From: JAJPHF01 sp035293805
Lineage (GTDB): Bacteria; Chloroflexota; UBA6077; JAJPHF01
Length of the DNA stretch: 64,000 nucleotides
Direction of reading: 5' to 3'
Assembly (NCBI GenBank): GCA_035293805.1
Contig: DATGMD010000044.1
Coordinates: 1 to 64,000, forward strand
Part shown: one piece after another, positions 15,102 through 23,058 of the stretch
How positions within the stretch are numbered: the first letter of the stretch is position 1
Layout of the letters: each line of letters opens with the position of its first letter
The notes under the pieces: model-generated
What the model was told of the DNA's origin: nothing
What the model saw: only the letters and a program-made list of their open reading frames with translations
Databases searched by the model: none
Made by a program: the position numbers and the translations under genes

Positions 15102-16292
15102 ATGGCGGTCGAGCGGTACGACGGCTTCGTGGTCGCGCGCCTGCGGGGCGAGCCGTACGAGCTGGGGCTCCAGCACGGGGTAGCGCTGCGCGGGGAGATC
15201 TGGTCGCTATGGCGGGCCTGCGAGCGGCTGATCCTGAACGCCCGTGGCCGGCGCTACGGCTGGGGCCTGCGGCACGCGCTGATCGCCGTGGCGCGGCTGA
15301 TGGAGCGCTACGTGCCGCCGCCACTGCGCCGCGAAATACGCGGCGTTGCCGACGGCTCGGGGCTGGCCTACGGCAACGTGCTGCTGCTCAACTGCTTCGA
15401 CGACCTCATGAACAACCTGCGCATCTTCGACCGCCTGGCCGGGCGCTTCGCTTGCTCCGCCTTCGCGGTGGTCGGCTCCCGCGCCGCCGACGGCACGGTC
15501 GTCGCCGGGCGCAACCTGGACTACTGGTTTCGCAGCGACTTCGCCGCCGCCGGCTACGAGCCCACGGCCCAGTTGCAGCGCCACGTCGTCGTCCTCGTCT
15601 ACGAGCCGGCGCAGGGCCAGCCGTTCGTGTCGGTCGGCTGGCCGGGCCTGGTGAACGTCGTCACGGCCCAGAACGCTGCTGGCCTCGCGCTCGCCTGCCT
15701 GACCTCGCCGGCCTGGTCCGAGCGGCCCTGGGGTACGCCGATGCCGTTCCTCTACCGCCACGTCGCCCAGCACCTGACCAGCCTCGATGCCGCCGAGGCC
15801 TACTTGCGTGCGGCGCGGCGCACCATCGGCAACAACCTGCTGGTCGCCGCGGGTGCCGAGCGCGACGCCCGTGTCTTCGAGCTAACCGCGCGCCAGATAG
15901 CCGTGCGCGCCTCCCGGGGCGGCGTCGTGGCGGCGACCAACCAGTTCCAGGTGCCCGCGCTCGCCGCCGAGCAGAAAGGGCTGGTGACGCACAGCTCGCC
16001 CCAGCGGCTCGGGCGGCTGGACGCGCTGCTGGCCGATGGTCGCCTCGACGTGGCCGAGGCGATGGCAGTGGTCGGCGACCAGGAGTGCCTGGACCCGGCT
16101 CACGCCGAGTGCCTCTGGTCGCGCGTGCTCAACGCCGGCACTATCTACAGCACCGTCTTCGAGCCGGGCGCCGGGCGCCTCTGGGTGCGCGCCGGCGACC
16201 GCGATAGCCGCCAGTGGCAGGCCATCGCCGTCCCCGGCGCGCGGCCCCTCGCGGCGGTCGGCGCCGCAGAGCGCGTCGAGGCGCTGGCCTGA
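15102..16292 (+). CDS. C45-family autoproteolytic acyltransferase/hydrolase, 396 aa
   Basis: This Ntn-hydrolase family (related to isopenicillin-N acyltransferase and acid ceramidase-like amidases) uses an internal Cys freed by self-cleavage. The likely nucleophile is Cys118 in RFACSAFAVVG, followed by the GRNLDYW motif (about 139-145) that is typical of the family. Further matches are GLVNVVTAQNAAGLAL and GNNLLVAAG. GGAGGG precedes ATG 15102. It starts 16 bp after coaE, so may share its transcript. The substrate (an N-acyl amide) is unknown. Confidence 0.82.
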   Translation: MAVERYDGFVVARLRGEPYELGLQHGVALRGEIWSLWRACERLILNARGRRYGWGLRHALIAVARLMERYVPPPLRREIRGVADGSGLAYGNVLLLNCFDDLMNNLRIFDRLAGRFACSAFAVVGSRAADGTVVAGRNLDYWFRSDFAAAGYEPTAQLQRHVVVLVYEPAQGQPFVSVGWPGLVNVVTAQNAAGLALACLTSPAWSERPWGTPMPFLYRHVAQHLTSLDAAEAYLRAARRTIGNNLLVAAGAERDARVFELTARQIAVRASRGGVVAATNQFQVPALAAEQKGLVTHSSPQRLGRLDALLADGRLDVAEAMAVVGDQECLDPAHAECLWSRVLNAGTIYSTVFEPGAGRLWVRAGDRDSRQWQAIAVPGARPLAAVGAAERVEALA

Positions 16293-16320
16293 CGCCGAAT
16301 CCGGCGCTGGAGTCCGCGTA

Positions 16321-16397
16321 CTCCCTCTCCCTCTGGGAGAGGGTCGGGGTGAGGGCATGCCCCGGTGGCCCAACCGCCGCGCCGCATCGACTGTGAT
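16321..16397. repeat. GGGAGAGGG palindromic repeat, extended form
   Basis: CCCTCTCC-CTCT-GGGAGAGGG followed by TCGGGGTGAGGGC, then a tail GGTGGCCCAACCGCCG and CATCGACTGTGA. The same core and tail recur at 36.05 kb and, inverted, at 58.45-58.49 kb. It lies between two genes and has no coding sense. Confidence 0.7.
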
Positions 16398-16439
16398 AAA
16401 GGGTTCGCCCGCGGGCCAGCCCGGCGGGTGGGCCCTTGA

Positions 16440-16468
16440 TTGACAGCCGAGCGGCCGCCGGGTAGCAT
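16440..16468 (+). promoter_or_regulatory. Promoter of the substrate-binding-like gene
   Basis: TTGACA (16440-16445) and TAGCAT (16463-16468) are spaced by 17 bp. The start point near 16475 excludes the ATG at 16472 and supports ATG 16508. Confidence 0.75.
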
Positions 16469-16507
16469 CCCATGAGACCTGGCGTAATCCGGCGACAAGG
16501 GGGCAGG

Positions 16508-17500
16508 ATGGGCGCGCTGCAACTGGTATTCGCGGGCGGCGACTACGACCGCACGCGCGCGCTGCAAGACGGCACGATCCGACCCGAAGGCATCGACCTG
16601 ACGTACGTGCCGCTGGTGCCCGAGGAGATCTTCTGGCGCATGCTCCAGTACCAGGACTTCGACGTCTCCGAGCTGTCGATGTCCGCCTACATCACCTGGA
16701 CCGCGCGCGGCGACTGCCCGTTCGTCGCCATCCCGGCGTTCCTGTCGCGCACCTTCCGCCACGGCTGCATCTTCATCAACGCGAACGCCGGCATCCGCGA
16801 GCCGGCCGACCTGCGCGGCCGGCGGATCGGCGTGCCCGACTACCACATGACGGCCGCGCTGTGGATCCGCGGCATGCTGGAGCACGAGTACGGCGTGCGC
16901 GCGGCCGATGTGGAATGGTTCCAGGGAGGCTTGCAGGAGCCGGGTCGCAAGGAGCGTGTAGAGTACCACCTGCCGCCCGAGATTCGCCTGACCGTCATCC
17001 CCCAGGACCAGACGCTCGACGCCCTGCTCGTGGCCGGCGAGATCGACGCCGTGTTCACGGCGCGCATGCCGCCCAGCTTCCACCACGGCGACCCGCGCGT
17101 GACGCGGCTCTTCCCCGACTACAAGAGCGCCGAGCGCGCCTACTTCGCCAAGACGGGGCTGTTCCCGATCATGCACTGCGTGGCGATTCGTCGCCCCATC
17201 TACGAGGCGCACCCCTGGATCGCGCCGAACCTCATGAAAGCGCTGGACGAGAGCAAGCGCCGGGCGCAGGAGCTAGCCTACGACTTCAACGCCCTGCGCT
17301 ACACGCTGCCGTGGCTGATCCCCGACCTGGAAGAGACGATGCGCGTGATGGGCGCCGACCCGTGGCCCTACGGCGTCACGCCGAACCGCCCGGCGCTCGA
17401 AGCGATGTGCGCCTACGCCCAGGAGCAGGGGCTCACGGCGCGGCGGGTCGCGGTCGAGGAGCTGTTCGCGCCGAACACCGCCGAGATGTTCCGCGTCTAG
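16508..17500 (+). CDS. 4,5-dihydroxyphthalate decarboxylase-like / periplasmic-binding-fold protein, 330 aa
   Basis: The sequence matches the group annotated as 4,5-dihydroxyphthalate decarboxylase or ABC substrate-binding protein: LVFAGGDYDRTRALQDGTIRPEGIDL at the start (shown in part by GGDYDRT), FDVSELSMSAYI, and DLRGRRIGVPDYHMTAALW. No signal peptide is visible, so it is probably cytoplasmic and an enzyme rather than a transport protein. ATG 16508 follows AAGGGGGCAGG, and the promoter position supports it. No phthalate pathway genes are adjacent, so the substrate is open. A hairpin follows. Confidence 0.78.
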   Translation: MGALQLVFAGGDYDRTRALQDGTIRPEGIDLTYVPLVPEEIFWRMLQYQDFDVSELSMSAYITWTARGDCPFVAIPAFLSRTFRHGCIFINANAGIREPADLRGRRIGVPDYHMTAALWIRGMLEHEYGVRAADVEWFQGGLQEPGRKERVEYHLPPEIRLTVIPQDQTLDALLVAGEIDAVFTARMPPSFHHGDPRVTRLFPDYKSAERAYFAKTGLFPIMHCVAIRRPIYEAHPWIAPNLMKALDESKRRAQELAYDFNALRYTLPWLIPDLEETMRVMGADPWPYGVTPNRPALEAMCAYAQEQGLTARRVAVEELFAPNTAEMFRV

Positions 17501-17572
17501 CCCGCCGGTCGCCCCGCCCTCACTGGCATGCCACGTGCGATCCTGCCACCTCAGGACCGTTCCTAAACTCGT

Positions 17573-17627
17573 TGGCCGGGCGGGTGTGGTCGTTTGACCG
17601 AGTCAGACCGCCACACCCGCCCGGCCA
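17573..17627 (+). terminator. Hairpin terminator
   Basis: A perfect 17-bp GC-rich stem (17573-17589 with 17611-17627) with a 21-nt loop lies between the decarboxylase-like gene and mscL. There is no T tract. Confidence 0.65.
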
Positions 17628-17656
17628 CCTACTGAGGCCCCGGTCGGAGGGATGGC

Positions 17657-18235
17657 ATGTCGCGGATGGCGCACTACCTGGATCAGCCGACGGCCGTGCT
17701 GCACGGCGCGGGCAAGGAGTTAGGCGGCTTCAAGAAGTTCATCCTGCGGGGCAACGTCGTCGATCTGGCGGTCGGCGTCGTGATCGGCGCGGCCTTCAAC
17801 GGCGTCGTGCAGGCGTTGGTGAAGGATTTCATTACGCCGCTGATCGGCCTGTTCGGGGGCAACCCGGACGCCTCCAACCTGGTGCTGACCGTTGGCCGGG
17901 CCCGCTTCCCGCTCGGCGACTTCCTGAACGCGCTGATCTCGTTCTTGCTGATCGCGCTGGTCGTCTACTTCCTGATCGTGCTGCCGGTCAACAAGCTCAT
18001 GGACCGCTACCGGCCCGCGCCCCAGCCCGCCCCCACGAAGGACTGCCCCGAGTGTACGACGAAGATTCCGAAGGCGGCGCGGCGCTGCCCCCAGTGTACG
18101 GCCCAGCTCGAGGCACCCTCGCCGGAAGTCGCCGAGGCGATGCGGCAGGCCGCCGCGCCCTCCGGCGCCGACCTCGCCGACGAGGCCGCCCGCGTGCTCT
18201 CGGACCGTCTTCAGGGCAAACCGAGCGCGAGTTAA
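17657..18235 (+). CDS. mscL: Large-conductance mechanosensitive channel with C-terminal zinc ribbon, 192 aa
   Basis: MscL opens under membrane tension and releases solutes on osmotic downshock. FKKFILRGNVVDLAVGVVIG is the canonical TM1 start; TM2 is at about 90-110. After the second helix a ribbon follows with Cys130, Cys133, Cys144 and Cys147 (CPEC...CPQC), not found in the E. coli protein, then an acidic/Ala tail. Cytoplasmic location of the ribbon is expected. CGGAGGG precedes ATG 17657. A hairpin shared with the convergent cox operon follows. Confidence 0.93.
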   Translation: MSRMAHYLDQPTAVLHGAGKELGGFKKFILRGNVVDLAVGVVIGAAFNGVVQALVKDFITPLIGLFGGNPDASNLVLTVGRARFPLGDFLNALISFLLIALVVYFLIVLPVNKLMDRYRPAPQPAPTKDCPECTTKIPKAARRCPQCTAQLEAPSPEVAEAMRQAAAPSGADLADEAARVLSDRLQGKPSAS

Positions 18236-18248
18236 GCGCTGGCCCAGC

Positions 18249-18285
18249 ACGGTGGGCAGTCTGGCTGCGCCAAACTACCCACCGT
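18249..18285. terminator. Bidirectional hairpin terminator
   Basis: A 17-bp stem (18249-18265 with 18269-18285, two mismatches, TGC loop) lies between mscL and the end of the convergent cox accessory operon. Confidence 0.7.
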
Positions 18286-18298
18286 CCCACGAAACCCG

Positions 18299-18622
18299 CT
18301 AGACCGGCTCGATGAAGACCTGCATGATGCCGCCGCAGACGTCGCCGCTCTCGCCGGCCTCGTCGGCGGTGAGGTCCACGTTGAGGATGCGCGGCTGGCC
18401 GTCCTGGATCACTTTCACGGCCTCGTGGAAGACGTCCTGCTCGCCGCAGCCGCCGCCGATTGTGCCGAACGGCCGGCCGTCGGGCAGGACCAGCATCTTC
18501 GCGCCCACCTTGCGCGGCGTGGAGCCCTTGGTCATGATGATGGTCGCCAGCGCGCGCCGGCCCTCCGGCGACGGCTGCTGGATCATCTCGTAGATCTCCT
18601 TCATCTGGTCGGTGGCGATCAT
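18299..18622 (-). CDS. XdhC/CoxI N-terminal-domain protein, 107 aa
   Basis: The product is a free-standing XdhC/CoxI domain, part of a system that inserts sulfurated molybdenum cofactor into xanthine dehydrogenase- or CO dehydrogenase-type enzymes. ATIIMTKGSTPRKVGAKMLV and GTIGGGCGEQDV are the family core. The C-terminal Rossmann domain of full-length XdhC is missing; it is found instead in the separate gene at 19557. ATG 18622 follows GCGAGGAGC. It is the last gene of the minus-strand operon, 101 bp after yqeB. Confidence 0.85.
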   Translation of the reverse strand: MIATDQMKEIYEMIQQPSPEGRRALATIIMTKGSTPRKVGAKMLVLPDGRPFGTIGGGCGEQDVFHEAVKVIQDGQPRILNVDLTADEAGESGDVCGGIMQVFIEPV

Positions 18623-18723
18623 ATCATGCTCCTCGCGAGCGCCCGCCTGGCGCGGGCTGCCCGGTGGCTCCGCACGGCGCGTGGCGACGCGCCAGGGCCG
18701 CGTGGGCAATGCCGCGACGCGCC

Positions 18724-19560
18724 TCAGCCGACGGGCCTGAACAAATTGTACAACTGAGACGGGCAGCGACGGCGGACGAGGTAGAAGACCGCTTCGAGCG
18801 CTCCGCCCCCCACCGCCAGGGACTTGTCGGAGACAGTGAAGCAGTGGGCACGCTCCGCCCGCGGGTCCACGTCGCCCACCTTCATGCCCGCGCTCACAGC
18901 GATGCCCTCCCGCAGCAGACCCCGCAGCGTGCCCTGGATCGTCGCCTGCACCGGCTGGTCGCCCACCCAGGCGACCGTGTCGCCCGGCCCGACCTGCGCG
19001 CCAATCGGCGCCGGCTCGACCAGCCGCCCATCGGCCGGCGCCCGCAGCACCCGCTCGCGCGTGTAGCCGCCGATGTTGCCCGGCACGCCGGTGTCCGCCT
19101 CCGCCGGACCGTCCAGAATCACGCGGCCCAGGTAATGGCCCCGCTGCGTCTCGATCACCGCGTGTACGTCCCGCCCCGCCACGAACCCCGGCCCGAGCGC
19201 GATCGTCACCGGCGCGTCGTCGATGCGCGTGCCCAGGTTCCGCTTCGCCATGATGCCGTCCACGACTACCGTCGGGCGCAGCGCGCCCACCACCGCGGCT
19301 TCGGGGTCGACCAGCACCGGGATGATCTCGGGATCGAGCGCCGCGGCCTCCGCCAGGTCCGCGCAGCGCCGCGCCCGCACGTCCTCGACGGTCGTCTCGC
19401 CGGCGAACACCGCCTCCGCGAACGCCACCGAGCGGCGCACCACCGTTGGCGCCGCGATCTCGGTCATCAGCAGCCGCAGGCCGGCGCGGTGCAGGCGCAG
19501 CGCCACGCCCGTCGCCATGTCGCCCGCGCCTTTGACGACGGTCAGGCCCTCGCCGGTCAC
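18724..19560 (-). CDS. yqeB: YqeB-like (EF2563-type) molybdenum hydroxylase accessory protein, 278 aa
   Basis: This family accompanies molybdenum hydroxylases, often in selenium-dependent sets. Recognised by VVKGAGDMATGVALRLHRAG at the N-terminus, VDGIMAKRNLGT, IALGPGFVAGRDV and GGYTRERVLRAPADG. The C-terminal half resembles biotinyl/lipoyl-like beta folds (VGDTVAWV, IQGTLRGLLREG). The ATGA overlap with xdhC upstream (4 nt) shows translational coupling. The exact biochemical role is unknown; whether selenium is involved cannot be told, as no SelD is here. Confidence 0.88.
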   Translation of the reverse strand: MTGEGLTVVKGAGDMATGVALRLHRAGLRLLMTEIAAPTVVRRSVAFAEAVFAGETTVEDVRARRCADLAEAAALDPEIIPVLVDPEAAVVGALRPTVVVDGIMAKRNLGTRIDDAPVTIALGPGFVAGRDVHAVIETQRGHYLGRVILDGPAEADTGVPGNIGGYTRERVLRAPADGRLVEPAPIGAQVGPGDTVAWVGDQPVQATIQGTLRGLLREGIAVSAGMKVGDVDPRAERAHCFTVSDKSLAVGGGALEAVFYLVRRRCPSQLYNLFRPVG

Positions 19561-20378
19561 CGGCTGAGCCTCAGCTCACGGTTCCGCGCGACCTCGGACA
19601 TCGGCAGGCCGCGCCCGCCACGCCGCACCGCGATGATCTCGGCCATGATGCTGACCGCGATCTCCTCGGGCGTCTCGGCCCCGATCTCCAGGCCGATCGG
19701 CGCGTGGACGCGGTCCACCTTGGCCGGGTCGAAGCCCACCGCGGCCAGGTTGTCGCGCACCGCCTGGACGCGCCGCCGGCTGCCGATCATGCCGATGTAC
19801 GCCGCCGGCGACTCGGCCACCTCCATCAGCGCTTCCTCGTCGTACTGGTGGCCGCGCGTGATGATGACGATGTAGGTAGCGCGCGTGATCTTCAGGCTGG
19901 CCAGGCTGGGGCCGAAATCGGCCGCCAGGACCTGGTCGGCGTCGGGGAAGCGCTCGCGGTTGGCGAACTTCTCGCGGTCGTCCAGCACGATGACCTCGAA
20001 CGACAGCATCTTCCCCATCTGCGCCAGCGGCACGGCGATGTGGCCCGCCCCGACGAGGACCAGCGTCGGCTGCGGCTCCACCACCTCCAGGAAGACGTCG
20101 GCCGCGTGCGCGTTCGACGCGGCGCCGTTGCCCGGGCTGTAGCTGGCGACACGCGACTTGCGGTCGTCCATCGCGACCAGCGCGTCGGCCGTCACGCGGG
20201 CATCCAGGTCGGCATCGCCCAGCGAGCCGGTCACCTGGCGGTTCTCGTCCACCAGCAGCTTCTGGCCGACGCTCGTGGGCGCCCCCGCCTCGGCCCGCAC
20301 GACGGTCGCCAGGACGAGCATGCGCTTGTCGTCGATCGCGGCCAGTAGCTCGCGGTTCACGACCTCGTTGTCGGTCAC
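19557..20378 (-). CDS. xdhC: XdhC-family molybdenum cofactor maturation protein, 273 aa
   Basis: XdhC binds molybdenum cofactor and passes it to the target hydroxylase. The N-terminal domain holds TVVRAEAGAPTSVGQKLLV and SLGDADLDARV, and the Rossmann domain VLVGAGHIAVPLAQMG and GMIGSRRRV. The N-domain lacks the GGGC cysteine seen in the 107-aa homologue (it has GSLGDADL). GTG 20378 is supported by GGGGGAGG; it begins 4 bp after mocA ends. The pairing of one full and one short XdhC in a single operon is notable. Confidence 0.9.
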   Translation of the reverse strand: MTDNEVVNRELLAAIDDKRMLVLATVVRAEAGAPTSVGQKLLVDENRQVTGSLGDADLDARVTADALVAMDDRKSRVASYSPGNGAASNAHAADVFLEVVEPQPTLVLVGAGHIAVPLAQMGKMLSFEVIVLDDREKFANRERFPDADQVLAADFGPSLASLKITRATYIVIITRGHQYDEEALMEVAESPAAYIGMIGSRRRVQAVRDNLAAVGFDPAKVDRVHAPIGLEIGAETPEEIAVSIMAEIIAVRRGGRGLPMSEVARNRELRLSR

Positions 20379-20382
20379 GGGC

Positions 20383-21009
20383 TCACCTCCCCCGGAATGT
20401 TGCGGCTGGCGCGTCGCCCGCCTCGCCGGCGACCAGCGCGCCGTAGGCCTCCCACGTGTCCACGTCCTGAAGCACGCCCGCGTTCGCCACGGGCAGCAGC
20501 TCAACCTCGGCCGCGTGCGCCCGCAGGACCGGCCGCCCCCCCTCATCCCCCTCCGCCCGCGCCAGCTCCGGCAGTAGCCGCGCCGCGAACAGCACTGGGT
20601 TGCCCGGCCGTCCCTCGTAGGTGGGTCGCACGATCGGCGCCCCGCGCGCCCGCCAGGCCGCAACCAGCGCGCGGATGAGCGGCGCATCGACGCGGGGCAT
20701 GTCCACCAACAACGTTACCACCGCCGCGGCGTCCGCGGGCAGGGCCGCCAGCCCCGCCCGCAGCGACGTGCTCTGCCCCTCGGCGTAGCGCGGGTTCTCG
20801 ACCACCACGACCGGCAGGCCCGCCAGCTCGCGCCGCATCGCGTCCGCCGCGGCGCCGATCACGACGACCAACGGCTCCAGCCCCGCCGCCAGCCCCGTCT
20901 CCGCCGCGTGCCGTAGCAGCGTGCGCCCCCGGTACGGCAGCAGCTGCTTTGGCTGCCCCAACCGGCTGGAGGTCCCCGCCGCCAGCAGCAGCCCTGCGAC
21001 GGCGCTCAT
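20383..21009 (-). CDS. mocA: Molybdenum cofactor nucleotidyltransferase (MocA/MobA-like), 208 aa
   Basis: It adds CMP (or GMP) to molybdopterin, making the dinucleotide cofactor used by xanthine dehydrogenase/CO dehydrogenase-type enzymes. Signature: GLLLAAGTSSRLGQPKQLLP, then VVVIGAAADAM, GQSTSLRAGLAAL, LLVDMPRVD and GRPGNPVLF, all as in MocA. The start ATG 21009 overlaps the yqeC stop by 4 nt. With a CoxDE pair present, the CMP form is the likely product. The context is the cofactor-loading operon. Confidence 0.9.
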   Translation of the reverse strand: MSAVAGLLLAAGTSSRLGQPKQLLPYRGRTLLRHAAETGLAAGLEPLVVVIGAAADAMRRELAGLPVVVVENPRYAEGQSTSLRAGLAALPADAAAVVTLLVDMPRVDAPLIRALVAAWRARGAPIVRPTYEGRPGNPVLFAARLLPELARAEGDEGGRPVLRAHAAEVELLPVANAGVLQDVDTWEAYGALVAGEAGDAPAATFRGR

Positions 21010-21800
21010 CGTCCTTCCTCGGCGCCCGTGGCAGCCGGCAGGGCCTCGACCACCGCCACGACCGGCGGCTCGCCAGCCAGCCGCGCCAGCACCACCCGGC
21101 GCGCGCCCCACTGGACCAGCGCCTCGGCCAACGCCCAGCCAGCCGCCTCGGCCTCAGGCGTGTCCACCTTGTTCACGAGCGGCACGATCTCCGCCGCGGG
21201 CGGCGCCCCCTTGACGTTGCCGCGCGGGTCCAGCATCACCCGCGCGATGGCCGCCGGCCCGAGCGCCGCGCCCGGCGCCAACCCCGTAAGCGCCGCAATC
21301 TCGGCCACCCGATGCGCGTGCTCGTCGTCCAGCGCGGCGCCCACCGCATCCACCCCCGCGACCGGCACGACGAGCGCGGCACTCGGCGGGATGACCGGCT
21401 CGTGGACGCGCGGCGCCGTGAGCGGCTTCCCCGCCGCCCCATCCGCCTCGACCAGCACCCGGTCCGCCGCGCGCCGCAGCCCCGCCACCCACTCGGGCGG
21501 CACGCCCTGCAGCTTCCCCTCGGGCGTCACCGCCGTGCCCAGCGCTCGCACGCCGCGCGCCCAACCGGCGCGCAGCCGCTCGCACGCGCCATCCGGGTCG
21601 TCGGCCAGCACCAGCGCGGCCTCGTCGGGACGGGGCACCCAGATCTTCGTCGTCGTCGTGACCAGGACGCGCTCGGCGGCCAGCTCGCGCGCCAGGCGGA
21701 ACATGGCAGTGGTCTTGCCGCCGCCGCCCGTGAAGGCCACGACCCGGCGGTCGCGCACGCCGAGCGCCTCGCTTAGCGTCGCCGCACCCTCCAGGCGCAT
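21006..21800 (-). CDS. yqeC: YqeC-like selenium/molybdenum cofactor accessory protein, 264 aa
   Basis: A P-loop protein family that accompanies YqeB and MocA in molybdenum hydroxylase clusters. FTGGGGKTTAMFRLA (about residues 23-37) is the P-loop; VTTTTKIWVP, VLVEADGAAGKPLTAP and VPLVNKVDTPEAEAAG are other family marks. The function is unproved; it is often called a putative selenium-dependent hydroxylase accessory protein. It overlaps mocA by 4 nt and starts 13 bp after coxE. Confidence 0.88.
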   Translation of the reverse strand: MRLEGAATLSEALGVRDRRVVAFTGGGGKTTAMFRLARELAAERVLVTTTTKIWVPRPDEAALVLADDPDGACERLRAGWARGVRALGTAVTPEGKLQGVPPEWVAGLRRAADRVLVEADGAAGKPLTAPRVHEPVIPPSAALVVPVAGVDAVGAALDDEHAHRVAEIAALTGLAPGAALGPAAIARVMLDPRGNVKGAPPAAEIVPLVNKVDTPEAEAAGWALAEALVQWGARRVVLARLAGEPPVVAVVEALPAATGAEEGR

Positions 21801-21813
21801 GGCCGATCAGCCT

Positions 21814-23058
21814 CTAGCTCGCCTTGAGGTGCTGCTCTAGCTCCAGCAGGCTGGACAGGTTGTGCGCCGAGGCGAACACGTCCACGTACGGCAGCGCCGT
21901 GCTCATGCCCTTGCACAGCGGCTGGTAGCCCGGGCTGGCCTTCAGCGGGTTCAGCCAGATCACCCGCGCCGCCCGCCGGCTCAGCTCGTCCATCTGCTCG
22001 CCCAGCAGCTGCGCCTCGCCGGTGTCCCAACCGTCGCTCAGGATCAGGATCACCGTGCGGCGGTCCACCATGCTGCGGGCGTACAGGTCGTTGAACGTCT
22101 TGAGGCTCTGGCCGATGCGCGTGCCGCCCGACCAGTCCAGCACCTCGTGGCTGATCGTCTCCAGCGCCTCGTAGATGTCCTCGCGCTCGAAGTAGTCGGT
22201 CACCCGCGTGAGCTGCGTGCTGAAGACGAACGACTCCACGTCGGCGAATGTGTGCTGCACGGCGTAGATGAACTGCAGCAGGAAGCGGCTGTAGATGTCC
22301 ATCGAGCCGCTCACGTCGCAGAGCAGCACTAGCTTGGTCTTCGCGATCTTGCGCTTCTTGCGCGCCAATTCCAGCGGGTCGCCGCCGTACTTCACGTTGC
22401 GGCGCATCGAGCGGCGCAGGTCGATCAGGTGGCCGCGGTGCGTGGTCTTCTGGCGGCGACTCAGCCGCATCGCCATCTTCCGCGCCAGCTTCGCCGTCAG
22501 GCGAACGATCTGCTCCAGCTCCTCCGACTGGAAGCTGCTGAAGTCCTTGCCGCGCAGGATCTGCTCGGCGCTGTAGCCGGGCACCTCCTGCTCGTCCTCC
22601 GACGACTCGGCCTCGTTCCAGTCCTCCAGCGTCACGTCGGCCGGCCCGTCGCTCTCCATCTCGGGGCCTTCGGGACCATCCTCGGGCTCGGACTCGGCGC
22701 TCTCGTCGGCCTCGTCCTCCGGCGCCGTGGGCACGTAGCGCCAGAACTCGCCAAACACCTGGTCGAAGGTCGGAAGGTCCTCGGCCCGCGAGGTAAATAC
22801 GGTGCGCAGGGCGAGGTAGAACTCGCGGCGGTCGCCCATGTCGATGTGTTCGAGCGCGCGCAGGCCGTCCACCGCCTCGTCGGGCGTCACTAGCATGCCC
22901 GCGCTCTGCAGGCGCCGCGCGAACTGCACGAGGTTCTGGAGCAGGTCGCCGTGGCTCGCCCGCACCGGCGCGGGCGCCGCCGGCTGCTCGGGCGCCGTGG
23001 TTACAACTCGGCGGGCGACAGCTCCTTCTGAAGCCGTTGAGCGATTGCTGTACTGCAT
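21814..23058 (-). CDS. coxE: CoxE-like VWA-domain protein, 414 aa
   Basis: CoxE acts with the AAA+ ATPase CoxD to mature the active site of CO dehydrogenase-type enzymes. There is an acidic linker (about 130-185), a central CoxE helical region and a C-terminal VWA domain with MIDAS DVSGSM and later GGTRIGQSL and LILSDGWDTG. ATG 23058 (MQYSN) follows GGAGGACC and lies inside the end of coxD, a 58-bp overlap. The longer open frame up to 23385 is a shadow of coxD. Confidence 0.9.
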   Translation of the reverse strand: MQYSNRSTASEGAVARRVVTTAPEQPAAPAPVRASHGDLLQNLVQFARRLQSAGMLVTPDEAVDGLRALEHIDMGDRREFYLALRTVFTSRAEDLPTFDQVFGEFWRYVPTAPEDEADESAESEPEDGPEGPEMESDGPADVTLEDWNEAESSEDEQEVPGYSAEQILRGKDFSSFQSEELEQIVRLTAKLARKMAMRLSRRQKTTHRGHLIDLRRSMRRNVKYGGDPLELARKKRKIAKTKLVLLCDVSGSMDIYSRFLLQFIYAVQHTFADVESFVFSTQLTRVTDYFEREDIYEALETISHEVLDWSGGTRIGQSLKTFNDLYARSMVDRRTVILILSDGWDTGEAQLLGEQMDELSRRAARVIWLNPLKASPGYQPLCKGMSTALPYVDVFASAHNLSSLLELEQHLKAS

